Virus record (IMG/VR): IMGVR_UViG_3300017991_000116
Span: 1-62,536 of that record
Reading direction: 5' to 3' (one strand)
DNA from: a virus
Length of the DNA: 62,536 bases
The notes below the pieces were generated by a model. The model was not told the DNA's origin and made no database searches. It saw only the letters and a list, made by a program, of their open reading frames with translations. Position 1 is the stretch's first letter. The number at the start of each line of letters is the position of its first letter. This document shows positions 1 to 7,340 of the stretch, one piece after another. The position numbers were made by a program, and so were the translations under genes.

Positions 1-111
1 CGTCTGGTTGCAGTTCAGATCGAACTTGCAGGCCGGCTTCACGATCGGGCACACATCGAGGCGAAGGGGTTCGACCTTGCATGCGCATGTGCCGCACTTC
101 ACCTTCGCCAT
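1..111 (-). CDS. Cysteine-rich small protein, 3' part outside window
   Basis: The first 37 codons of a minus-strand gene that runs off the left edge. The ATG at 111 is preceded by a good ribosome site (AGGAGA, about 5 nt upstream). Six cysteines fall in the visible part (CGTCAC near residue 6, then CPIVKPAC and a further Cys), which suggests a small zinc-binding protein. It follows the neck-protein candidate with a 15-nt gap and is probably in the same head/neck operon. No family recognised. Confidence 0.6.
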   Translation of the reverse strand, partial: MAKVKCGTCACKVEPLRLDVCPIVKPACKFDLNCNQT

Positions 112-126
112 GTCGTCTCCTATAAC

Positions 127-873
127 CTACCCAGTCGTAAACTTCATCGGGTAGCCGGTCAGCATGATCTCTTCGTTGAGCTTCTCGAGCATGGCGTTGG
201 CCTCGCTGAGGAGCACGTCCCCGTTGAGGGACTGGTCGCCTTGCGCAGTCGGGAACGACGCGAACTTGCCCCGGATGAGCGCAAGGTCACGCATCGCCAC
301 GGCGAGCGCGTAGTTCTTGATCAGGTAGTGGTCCCGGTAGGGGAGCTGCTGAATGTTGAACACACACGACTTGTATTCGTAGATGCACTTGCCCACCTGC
401 TTGGGCACTGGGGTGATCCACACCTGACGCCCGCGCTGCTCCCAGTCCATCTCCGCGCTGAGCACGCGCTTGGCGGTCTCGATGTACTGAAGGGTGTGCG
501 TGTAGCTCGAGTACAGACCGACGCTCTGAGGGGCAGCGAAGACGTCGTACGGCACCTTCTCGTCGAGAAGCAGGTAGGGCGAGAAGATGAGCGAGATGTC
601 GCTCTCGGGGGCCGGGAAGAACAAGTCGAGGATGATCTCAACCTCGTCGGGGAGGCAGTACATGGGCTGCCCCGAAACGAGGGTGAAGTGTCCCAGCTTG
701 AACGCCCCCTTCTTCGCGGTGAACCAGTCGACGGCTGACTTGATGGCGTCGTTGATGTGGTCCTGGGTGAGCTCCACACACCACACGGGCGCTCCGAGCC
801 GGCGCAAGATCCATTGACCGAGCGCCGCCTCGTCCATGAGCTTCGTGTTGTGGACAGCACAACTGTTCGCCAT
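127..873 (-). CDS. Candidate head completion / neck protein (T4 gp13-like)
   Basis: 248 residues, no signal peptide or membrane segment. The N-terminal pattern of a small helical segment followed by LTQDHINDAIKSAVDWF resembles head-completion/neck proteins of T4-like myoviruses, in which gp13/gp14 close the head after packaging. This is recalled family resemblance plus position (downstream of the capsid gene in the head operon), not a motif-level proof. It could equally be another virion connector protein. The ATG at 873 lies just after the zinc-ribbon gene ending at 883. Confidence 0.45.
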   Translation of the reverse strand: MANSCAVHNTKLMDEAALGQWILRRLGAPVWCVELTQDHINDAIKSAVDWFTAKKGAFKLGHFTLVSGQPMYCLPDEVEIILDLFFPAPESDISLIFSPYLLLDEKVPYDVFAAPQSVGLYSSYTHTLQYIETAKRVLSAEMDWEQRGRQVWITPVPKQVGKCIYEYKSCVFNIQQLPYRDHYLIKNYALAVAMRDLALIRGKFASFPTAQGDQSLNGDVLLSEANAMLEKLNEEIMLTGYPMKFTTG

Positions 874-882
874 CTGTCAACC

Positions 883-1053
883 TCAACCGATGAGAGGGTT
901 GGTACGCGCGGGAAGCACCTCCTGCAAGAGCTGGCGCCCCTGCTGATCCTTCACCTCGTTGTACCCGCACTTCTGGCAAGTCTCGCGCTTCGTCTTGCCA
1001 TCCGGGCTCTGCTCGACGAGCAGACCGGGCTCGTTGCACTTCGGACAGTTCAT
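883..1053 (-). CDS. Small zinc-ribbon protein
   Basis: A 56-residue protein beginning MNCPKC. It carries two CxxC knuckles (CPKC at residues 3-6, CQKCG at 26-30) spaced as in a rubredoxin-like zinc ribbon, then a basic and glutamine-rich tail. The start ATG at 1053 lies 3 nt after the stop of the upstream gene (1057), with AAAGG as a weak ribosome site. Its position in the head operon suggests a late protein. The ribbon could bind nucleic acid or a protein partner. Confidence 0.65.
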   Translation of the reverse strand: MNCPKCNEPGLLVEQSPDGKTKRETCQKCGYNEVKDQQGRQLLQEVLPARTNPLIG

Positions 1054-1056
1054 TGA

Positions 1057-1596
1057 TCAACCTTTCGTCTTGTTGCGGCGTACTGCCGCCCTCTTGCTCA
1101 TCTTAGCTGAAGACGCCTTGGAGGACGACTTGGTCGTCTTCTTCGTGGCCTTCTTGGGAGGAGCCTTCTTGGGCGCAGGCTTGGGAGGCTCCGGTTCCGG
1201 CTCGAGCTCCGGTTCGGGGGTAGGGGTAGGAGCAGGAGCGGGGATGTAGAAGTCCTCGTCCTTGAGAGGGGAAGAGGGAGGCGGGGGCGTCTCCGGGGTC
1301 TTGTCCACTTCAGACTCGGGGGGAGGAAGCTCCACTCGAGGCATCTCGGGGAGCTCGAACGCCTCGGGCTCCGGGGGCTTGGCCTTCTTCTGGAAGGGGC
1401 GCCCCGCCGGCATCCTCTTGCTCTCGCGCTTCGTCGGCGGCTCCGGGGAAAACTCCGGTTCCTCTTCGATGACTTCCTCGAGCAGCGCCGGGCAGTACTT
1501 CGCCCACTGCTCGCCCTCGAGGATCTGGTTCGCCCGCAGAGCTCCTGCCCCTGGGATGAAGACGACGTGCTTGTCAGCCCGCTTCCGGAACTTCAT
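1057..1596 (-). CDS. Proline/glutamate-rich protein with lysine-rich tail
   Basis: 179 residues. A short folded N-terminus (about residues 1-45) is followed by a long disordered stretch rich in Pro and Glu (about 50-135, with repeated PTPEPE units), then a Lys/Ser/Thr-rich basic tail. This acidic-linker plus basic-tail layout is common in phage structural accessory or DNA-condensing proteins, but no family can be named. It overlaps the end of the upstream 1574-1882 gene by 23 nt. Confidence 0.6.
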   Translation of the reverse strand: MKFRKRADKHVVFIPGAGALRANQILEGEQWAKYCPALLEEVIEEEPEFSPEPPTKRESKRMPAGRPFQKKAKPPEPEAFELPEMPRVELPPPESEVDKTPETPPPPSSPLKDEDFYIPAPAPTPTPEPELEPEPEPPKPAPKKAPPKKATKKTTKSSSKASSAKMSKRAAVRRNKTKG

Positions 1597-1882
1597 CGCC
1601 CTCTCCTTCCTCGGGAACCACCTCGACCTCGGGGTCGAGCTCTGTCTCGAGCGGCGCTTCGTCCGTCGCGGGCACGACGTTGATCATCGCTTGGAGACGA
1701 TGGGCCAGTTCGAGCGTCTTCTGCTTCGCCACCTCGAGCTCCTCGATCGAAGCGATCAGGAGACTGACGGTCCCCTGGAGCTGGGTTCCGTCCAGGTGAG
1801 CGGTAGGGGGCGGCGGCGGGTGCGAGGAAAGGCCCTCGTCCAGCCGTTTCAGGTCGTTGATGACGTCTTGGGTTTTACTCAT
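1574..1882 (-). CDS. Small acidic helical protein
   Basis: 102 residues. I chose the ATG at 1882 because GGAGG sits 4-5 nt upstream; an upstream in-frame ATG at 1936 would lie inside the capsid terminator. The centre (LLIASIEELEVAKQKTLELA) is a predicted amphipathic helix and the C-terminus is strongly acidic. It is the first gene after the terminator that follows the major capsid gene, so it needs either read-through or its own promoter (TTGTAC-N17-TAGCGT is only a weak candidate). Function unknown. Confidence 0.6.
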   Translation of the reverse strand: MSKTQDVINDLKRLDEGLSSHPPPPPTAHLDGTQLQGTVSLLIASIEELEVAKQKTLELAHRLQAMINVVPATDEAPLETELDPEVEVVPEEGEGDEVPEAG

Positions 1883-1925
1883 AGTACCTCCGTCCGAGAA
1901 CGCTAACATCGTCGCACACGCTGTA

Positions 1926-1962
1926 CAAAAACACAAAGCCCCCCGGCTCCTGCCGGAAGGCT
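1926..1962 (-). terminator. Rho-independent terminator after major capsid gene
   Basis: Read on the minus strand, an 11-bp GC-rich stem (AGCCTTCCGGC / GCCGGGGGGCT, with two G-U pairs) and an AGGA tetraloop are followed directly by TTTGTGTTTTT. It begins about 30 nt past the capsid stop codon, as expected for a highly expressed structural operon. Confidence 0.85.
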
Positions 1963-1991
1963 CTGCGTAAACCCAGGGGCGCGACGGTGTT

Positions 1992-3491
1992 CTACAGGTT
2001 GAGGATCCGGATCGACCCGTAGAACTCCGAGCGAAGCATCTTCTTCGCGTAGCGGGTCCGAAGGCCCTTGCGGAAGGAGAAGTCGTTCGGGTCGAGGAAC
2101 GTGGGGGTCACCTGAAGCGGGATGTACGGAGCCCATACGAAGCCGCTGTCGAGGTACGACGCACCCTTGAGGCCGATGAGCATCTGGTCGCTCGTGAAGA
2201 ACGGGTCTTCATAGACGAGCCACTTGTTCATCAGGGTTCCCGTCTTGTAGATCGAGAACTGGCCGTGCTGGGTGAGGGGGCGAGGCATGTCCACGGGGCC
2301 GTAGGGGCTTTCGCCTCCGGAGACCCAGAGCGGACGGAAGTCGCCGTGCGTGGTGAGCTGCGTGATGAGCGCGCTGATCTCGGGGCTCGTGACGATCCAG
2401 TTCGCAGGCGCACGGAGCGTCTTCTTGTGGATCTGACCGGACACCGAGGAGATGGTGGTGACCATCGCTCGGAGGTGGTCGAGCTCGTTGATGCCAGCGG
2501 GCGGCACGCGGTCGAAGGTGCTCGTGGTGCCGGTGGACGCCTGGAAGAGGTCGGAGATGATCTCACGATCGATCTCGAGCGCGATCTCCTGGGCGATGGC
2601 GGAGACCATCTCGGTCTCGGCATCGATTCCGTGGAACGCGCGGAGGTCTTCCGCAGCCTCGGCCGACCACAGGGCCTTGAGCCGACGAGGAACCGCCTCA
2701 ACGGGCGCCTTCTTGACGTCCAGGTTGATCTGCGGAACCTTGGTGTTGAGCTCGCCGTCGTAGTAGTAGAACGCCCGGATGGGGTTCCCCAAGGCGGGAG
2801 CTGCCGTGAACAGGAAGCCAGTGATGGCGCCGTTCGAGTAGTTGATCGTGCCGGCAGAGACCGCACCAGTGAAGCCAGCGGCTCCGTCGTCGGTCGCTTC
2901 CTGCACGGTCGCGCCCGTCGTGGCGTTGATCTCGCGAACGACCACGGAGTAGCCGCGCGCCGCGTCGAGGGGGCGAACCGGGTTGAACGCCAACGTTGCG
3001 GTCAGGGCCGTGCCCACGCCGCCGAAGTTGGTGCCGTCGCCAGTTGCCAGTGCTTCGCCGTTGACGAACTCGGACGAGTAGTCCTTGTCGAAGTCGCGGG
3101 GGAAGACGTCGCCCTGCGTGGTCGGGCCCTTGGTGGTGCCGTACACGTAGTCGAGGAAGAAGACCGCGCCGACCGGTGCCGTCATCGGCTGGACGGAAAC
3201 GATCTCATTCGCGATCAGGTTCGGGAAGACTCGCCGCAGCACGGGGAAAATGAACTTGGTGAACGAGCCGACGTTCACCGTTCGGGTCTCTTCGTTGAGC
3301 CCCTTCAGGTACGACGCCTGGTTCTCCATGAGCACGGCCGTCACCCCAAGGATGTACCGATCGTGTTCCGTCCTGTCGGGCATGCCCTCGAGGAATTCTT
3401 TCCACTTGCGGACGAGAGCTCCTACGTAGCCCTTGTCTGCACACGTGTGCTTGCGATCTTCTGCAAGGATCTGTCGAGCCTCGGTGCCCAT
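1992..3491 (-). CDS. Major capsid protein, T4 gp23-like
   Basis: 499 residues. The stretch around residues 88-112 (FPNLIANEIVSVQPMTAPVG) is the hallmark of T4 gp23-type capsid proteins, and the C-terminal FRKGLRTRYAKKM segment also fits. It forms the icosahedral shell around the scaffold and is processed by the prohead protease encoded just upstream. A consensus protease site (LNE, residues 65-67) lies almost where T4 gp23 is cut, so the first 67 residues are probably a removed propeptide. The start at 3491 has a clear GAAGGAG site. Gene order portal-protease/scaffold-capsid matches T4. Confidence 0.93.
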   Translation of the reverse strand: MGTEARQILAEDRKHTCADKGYVGALVRKWKEFLEGMPDRTEHDRYILGVTAVLMENQASYLKGLNEETRTVNVGSFTKFIFPVLRRVFPNLIANEIVSVQPMTAPVGAVFFLDYVYGTTKGPTTQGDVFPRDFDKDYSSEFVNGEALATGDGTNFGGVGTALTATLAFNPVRPLDAARGYSVVVREINATTGATVQEATDDGAAGFTGAVSAGTINYSNGAITGFLFTAAPALGNPIRAFYYYDGELNTKVPQINLDVKKAPVEAVPRRLKALWSAEAAEDLRAFHGIDAETEMVSAIAQEIALEIDREIISDLFQASTGTTSTFDRVPPAGINELDHLRAMVTTISSVSGQIHKKTLRAPANWIVTSPEISALITQLTTHGDFRPLWVSGGESPYGPVDMPRPLTQHGQFSIYKTGTLMNKWLVYEDPFFTSDQMLIGLKGASYLDSGFVWAPYIPLQVTPTFLDPNDFSFRKGLRTRYAKKMLRSEFYGSIRILNL

Positions 3492-3548
3492 GTTAGTCTC
3501 CTTCTACCTCGCGCTCCCTGGGTTTTTCTCTCGTGCTAGAGGGGAGTT

Positions 3549-4592
3549 TTACCTTCCCGCTTGGTGGCCTGGGAGACCTGACAGTTCCCTGAGCGTACCC
3601 AGATCCACTCCAACTCCGTTGTAGTCTGTCACACGTTGAGGTGACGGGGAAGGGGCTTCCTCCGACAGGGGTGTCGGGGAAACGCCACCGCCCGTCAAGC
3701 GACGGACTCGCGAACGAACGTCCTCAAGATCCTCCGTCTCGGGGGTCGATGCCACCAAGTGCTCTTGGATGATCTTGTCAACTGCTTGCTTCGAACGAGG
3801 ATTCGATGCCTCGAGGATCTTGCGTACCTCGGCCTTGCGAGGATGGGCCGAAAGGCGTTGCTCGATGTACACCTCGAGTCCGAACTCCTTGTTTGCTTCG
3901 ATGCTCTTCTCGAGCGCTTCGGCGAGCTTGTCGAGCTCACCGCGAAGGGCCTGGCTCTCGGTCCGTGCGGCCTCGAGCTCCTTCTTGTGCGCCTCTTCGC
4001 GCGCCTCGATGTTCTTGCGCGCCTCTTCCTGCTCGGCGGCTTCCTCGGCCCGGCGAGCGTGGAGCTCGTCACGAACCTCCTGCACTCGAGCCTTGAACGC
4101 GTCAGCGTTCTCGAACTGGGCGAAGTCTCCGAGCATGGAGCGGACGAGACCACCGTCGGGGTCACCAGCCAAGGTGCGCTCGAGGTAGTACTTGTAGCCC
4201 GCTTCGCGCGCCATGGATGCCAGCGATTCGATCTGCTCCCCCGACTCCTTGAGCTTCAGGTCCGCTTCGGCGAGCTTGCGGTTGAGCTCCTTGATCTCCT
4301 CGTCCTTCTTCGCGACGAGCGTGTCGGTGTCCTCGGGGAGGATGAAGGGGCGCATGATGGCGGCGATCTGCTCGATCGTCGTGCGTGCTCCGCCGATGGC
4401 CGGGTCGGCCATGAGCTGCGAGCGGATTTCCTCACGCGCCTCTGCGGACAGCTTGCCCAGATTCGCGATGATGTCCTGTTCGATCTGAGCGCGGTCTGCT
4501 GTACCGTTGGCCTCCGCCTCGGCCTCGGCTTGAACCTTGTCCGCGAAAGCCTTTGCTTGCTCTTGTTCCTTCGCCTGCGCCTCGGTGCCCAT
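3549..4592 (-). CDS. Nested scaffold protein from internal start
   Basis: In-frame ATG at 4592 inside the protease-scaffold gene, preceded by AAGGAG at 7 nt. It would give a 347-residue scaffold without the protease domain. The layout parallels lambda C/Nu3, where scaffold is translated from an internal start in the protease gene. The nested product starts MGTEA, the same five residues as the major capsid protein. The start signal is seen directly; its use is inferred. Confidence 0.5.
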   Translation of the reverse strand: MGTEAQAKEQEQAKAFADKVQAEAEAEANGTADRAQIEQDIIANLGKLSAEAREEIRSQLMADPAIGGARTTIEQIAAIMRPFILPEDTDTLVAKKDEEIKELNRKLAEADLKLKESGEQIESLASMAREAGYKYYLERTLAGDPDGGLVRSMLGDFAQFENADAFKARVQEVRDELHARRAEEAAEQEEARKNIEAREEAHKKELEAARTESQALRGELDKLAEALEKSIEANKEFGLEVYIEQRLSAHPRKAEVRKILEASNPRSKQAVDKIIQEHLVASTPETEDLEDVRSRVRRLTGGGVSPTPLSEEAPSPSPQRVTDYNGVGVDLGTLRELSGLPGHQAGR

Positions 4593-5144
4593 GGTGCGCT
4601 CCTTGTCCTCGCTGAAAACTTCGGGGTATGCCGTAGTGTCGGCTGGCTCCGCGACGAAGTCAAAGGTGACGAGGTTGTAGTCGTCTTGGACGACTTCCTC
4701 GCCCTTCTCATTGGTTCGCGTTGATCCGTAGCCTCGGGAAGAGACGCCGACCTTGCAGCCGGCCCGAAGCATTGCTTGAAGGTCTTTCCCTCTTGCAGTG
4801 TCCAAAGCCTCGGCCTCGCCAAGTACGATGCCGTTCTGCTGAATCTCCAACCCAGTCACGAGGTGAGAGACGCGTGAGAGCTGCGTACGCCCGTCGTTAG
4901 GATGGTCGAGCTCGCCGTAGAGCTTCCGCTCGGCCATCGCAGGATCAACTTTGCCGATCTCCCGCTCCCACAACGCGGTCGGGTAGATGCGCTTGTTCTC
5001 GGTCGCCCTTCCGGAGCGAGCGAACTCACCTCGCACAATGATCTTCCCTCCGTTGGTGCCGTCCTCGACCAACTGCAACGCGATCGGGAGAGCATCCACC
5101 AAGAGGTGGCCTTTGTGCGTGGTGTTTTCTTCGAGCTTACCCAT
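3549..5144 (-). CDS. Prohead core protease fused to scaffold (gp21 + gp22-like)
   Basis: 531 residues in two parts. Residues 1 to about 180 are a T4 gp21-type serine protease, with the candidate triad at His81 (GELDHP), Ser135/136 (GVSSRGYG) and an Asp in FDFVAEPA (about 162). Residues from about 185 are a long, highly charged coiled-coil scaffold (Glu, Lys, Ala, Arg-rich), ending in a Pro/Ser-rich tail. In T4 these are separate genes. An internal ATG at codon 185 with its own ribosome site suggests that free scaffold is also made. The first ATG overlaps the small upstream ORF as TGATG. Confidence 0.88.
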   Translation of the reverse strand: MGKLEENTTHKGHLLVDALPIALQLVEDGTNGGKIIVRGEFARSGRATENKRIYPTALWEREIGKVDPAMAERKLYGELDHPNDGRTQLSRVSHLVTGLEIQQNGIVLGEAEALDTARGKDLQAMLRAGCKVGVSSRGYGSTRTNEKGEEVVQDDYNLVTFDFVAEPADTTAYPEVFSEDKERTMGTEAQAKEQEQAKAFADKVQAEAEAEANGTADRAQIEQDIIANLGKLSAEAREEIRSQLMADPAIGGARTTIEQIAAIMRPFILPEDTDTLVAKKDEEIKELNRKLAEADLKLKESGEQIESLASMAREAGYKYYLERTLAGDPDGGLVRSMLGDFAQFENADAFKARVQEVRDELHARRAEEAAEQEEARKNIEAREEAHKKELEAARTESQALRGELDKLAEALEKSIEANKEFGLEVYIEQRLSAHPRKAEVRKILEASNPRSKQAVDKIIQEHLVASTPETEDLEDVRSRVRRLTGGGVSPTPLSEEAPSPSPQRVTDYNGVGVDLGTLRELSGLPGHQAGR

Positions 5145-5269
5145 CAGTACCTTCGCCAGCGGAACTTCCCCCGGAAGGGAGTGTGATCTAGAGCGGAGTT
5201 CGACTTGTTCTTGGTCCTGCGTGTCTTCCTAGCAAACGGGTTCTTGGTGTCGCCTTCGAAGCCTATCAC
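5144..5269 (-). CDS. Possible 41-residue basic protein
   Basis: A GTG-initiated ORF whose TGA overlaps the protease ATG by one base (TGATG), the coupling used throughout this genome. The product is very basic (Arg/Lys-rich, ending FRWRRY). T4 carries small head-core genes (67, 68) at this spot between portal and protease, so a core peptide is plausible, but the ribosome site is weak. A 7-bp hairpin with a CCGA loop sits just upstream (about 5285-5305). Confidence 0.35.
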   Translation of the reverse strand: MIGFEGDTKNPFARKTRRTKNKSNSALDHTPFRGKFRWRRY

Positions 5270-5316
5270 CTCTTTGCGGCCGGAAGGGTATGCCTCCCGG
5301 CGTCGGCGCCAGGCTT

Positions 5317-6339
5317 CTACTTCTTGCCCTTCTTGCCCTTCCTCTTCCTCGCCATCGTCAAAGGGGACTTCTTGCCTTTTCCCTTTCGACGCCGAGCTTC
5401 TTGGACTCCGACTTCGTCGTCCTCGTCGTCGTCCTCTTCCTCGTCGTCGTCCTCGCCGTTTCCCTCGGGGGGTTCCTCGGTGCCGGGAGGTCCGTCCGTC
5501 TCCCCCATCGGAGGCTCGTCAGTCGGCGGCTCCTCGGCCGGCGGCTCCTCGGTGGGCTCTTCCTCGCCCTCGGGCGGCATCTCGTCTTCCTTGCCGGTGA
5601 CGTCGTTGTAGAGCTGGAGTGCGTCAAGCAGCTTCGCCATGAGCTTCTTGAACATCACGTCCACCTGAGCATCGTCGCCGTCCGCAGAAGCGAGAGGGGC
5701 TTCGTCGCCGTCAGGCTCTTCGCCCTCGGGCGGCGGCATCGGGGGCTCTTCGCCCTGGTCGAGCGCGAGCGCCGTGTCGGCGGCCTGCTCGGAGAGCTTC
5801 TTCATCTGCTGCCCGACTTCGTACATGCCACGTTCGCTGATCTCCATGCCCCATGCCGTGAAGCGCTTGCCCAGCGTCTCGGCGATGACGGCGATGTTCG
5901 CGAAGCCCTTGATCTGCTCCTCGCGGCGCGAGCGCTTGATGCCCGTCACGATCTCGTTGACTTCCTCGAGCAGGGACTGCGCGCGGTTGCTGTGCGAGGT
6001 CGGGGCGCCAGTCGGGGCGTCTTCGTAGAGACGACCATCGGCCAGACGCTGGAGACGCGACTCGGAAGTCTGCGCGGGGGCGGGGGCGTCAGGCTTCGCA
6101 GCCTTGGGGCCGTGAGACGCCAGGAACTCCTGAGCGCGCGAGGCGATGAAGTCGAATGCCTCAGCAGCGTCCTTCGGCTCGTCAGGCTCGTCGACCGGCG
6201 TCTCCTCGCCTTCGTCAGAAACTTCGCCACCCTCCGGGTCGGGCTTGGGGGCGTCCTGTTCCTGATCGTCCGTCTCGTTGAACAGGCCGATGTCCTTCAG
6301 ATCTTCAGTGAGGGACGTGAGGTGCGCGCGGCTTGCCAT
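5317..6339 (-). CDS. Acidic head-core / scaffold-associated protein
   Basis: 340 residues. A helical middle (about 95-200) is flanked by acidic Glu/Asp/Pro-rich stretches. Residues about 240-310 are almost all E, D, P and G, and the final about 30 residues are extremely Lys/Arg-rich. An acidic core with a basic tail, encoded between portal and prohead protease, fits an internal head-core protein. No named family recognised. Codon usage matches its neighbours despite the low-complexity composition. Confidence 0.6.
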   Translation of the reverse strand: MASRAHLTSLTEDLKDIGLFNETDDQEQDAPKPDPEGGEVSDEGEETPVDEPDEPKDAAEAFDFIASRAQEFLASHGPKAAKPDAPAPAQTSESRLQRLADGRLYEDAPTGAPTSHSNRAQSLLEEVNEIVTGIKRSRREEQIKGFANIAVIAETLGKRFTAWGMEISERGMYEVGQQMKKLSEQAADTALALDQGEEPPMPPPEGEEPDGDEAPLASADGDDAQVDVMFKKLMAKLLDALQLYNDVTGKEDEMPPEGEEEPTEEPPAEEPPTDEPPMGETDGPPGTEEPPEGNGEDDDEEEDDDEDDEVGVQEARRRKGKGKKSPLTMARKRKGKKGKK

Positions 6340-6354
6340 GGTGCTTTCTCCTGC

Positions 6355-7281
6355 TTACTGAGCTTCACGAAGCCGTGTGGACATGGTCGTGACAAATCGG
6401 CCTGCGACCTGGTAGTCGTTCAGTTCTTCCACCACCGCGTCATGCAACTTCCCTAGACAGTCGGGCTTCGACAACTGGGAGGGGGCTGCCACGAGGACGT
6501 CGTGGAGACGTCGAAGATCGGAAATCAGGTCTTCTGACAAGGTGGAGAGCATGCGAATGGATTCGTCCTGCAAGTCCTCAGACCTTACCACAGAACAAAG
6601 GTTGTCGTAAGCGGCCTCGACTTGCTCGAGGAGCCCACCGACCCTGGTAGCCACAGAAGCCAGATCAGTTACGACCAAGTCCTTGTACCGATCGAGCTCC
6701 TTCGCCTCCACGATCGAACCGTTGTAGAGCAGTCGGAACTTGGGGGCGTCCGCTGCCTCGACGAGCTGGCCGGGGCGAAGCCCCGCCGACTCACGGATAC
6801 GCTGCTTGCGCTCACCGTAGATCGACTTCCACGGCCGCAGAGCCTTGAGCGAAACGATGAAGGACTCGACCATCTTGGAGTCGTCCATCGTGTTGCCGTC
6901 CACGAGATGCGAGATGGCGGCGATGCGCTTCTGCGCCTGCTCGACTCGACCTTCCATCCACTCGGCAACTGCCGTCTTCACTTCACCCGAAACGAACTCC
7001 TTCAGGTTGGCCTGCGAGTAGGACTTGATGTCGACCGACGAGAAGCCTTCGATCTGAAGAGAGCCTTCGTCGTTGCGGCCGTACCGGATGCGAATGACGT
7101 CGCCGTCCTCGGACAACGCAACAGCGTAGGTCGAGAACGTGCCCAGCACACGCGACTCCGTCTTCTTTCCGAACAGCTTGACCGAGTGCTGCTGCACCAG
7201 TCCCTCGATCTGAGAGATCAGGTGCTCGTAGCTGCCCTCGGTCAGCTTCTTCACTTCTTCGATCGGAATGAATCGGCTCAT
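6355..7281 (-). CDS. Conserved head-module protein, function unknown
   Basis: 308 residues. The start at 7281 (MSRFIPIEEV) is chosen because GAGG lies 5 nt upstream and a promoter-like sequence lies at 7300-7329. Mostly alpha-helical by composition, no membrane segment or recognised motif; several long amphipathic helices (for example around residues 110-160 and 225-290) suggest a coiled, multimeric virion or assembly protein. It lies directly downstream of the portal gene. Confidence 0.6.
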   Translation of the reverse strand: MSRFIPIEEVKKLTEGSYEHLISQIEGLVQQHSVKLFGKKTESRVLGTFSTYAVALSEDGDVIRIRYGRNDEGSLQIEGFSSVDIKSYSQANLKEFVSGEVKTAVAEWMEGRVEQAQKRIAAISHLVDGNTMDDSKMVESFIVSLKALRPWKSIYGERKQRIRESAGLRPGQLVEAADAPKFRLLYNGSIVEAKELDRYKDLVVTDLASVATRVGGLLEQVEAAYDNLCSVVRSEDLQDESIRMLSTLSEDLISDLRRLHDVLVAAPSQLSKPDCLGKLHDAVVEELNDYQVAGRFVTTMSTRLREAQ

Positions 7282-7299
7282 GTTGCCTCGACGTCTGAA

Positions 7300-7329
7300 A
7301 CAGTACCCACACCCGGTTGGGTCTGTCAA
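7300..7329 (-). promoter_or_regulatory. Putative sigma70-type promoter
   Basis: TTGACA (7324-7329), an 18-nt spacer, then TACTGT (7300-7305), read on the minus strand. It lies between the portal stop and the 7281 start, so it could boost head-core expression. Confidence 0.45.
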
Positions 7330-7340
7330 CACGATGCCCT

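Noticed and set aside
2265-3539. 424-codon open frame on the plus strand
   Set aside because: Opposite the major capsid gene, with no start signal and shadow-type composition.
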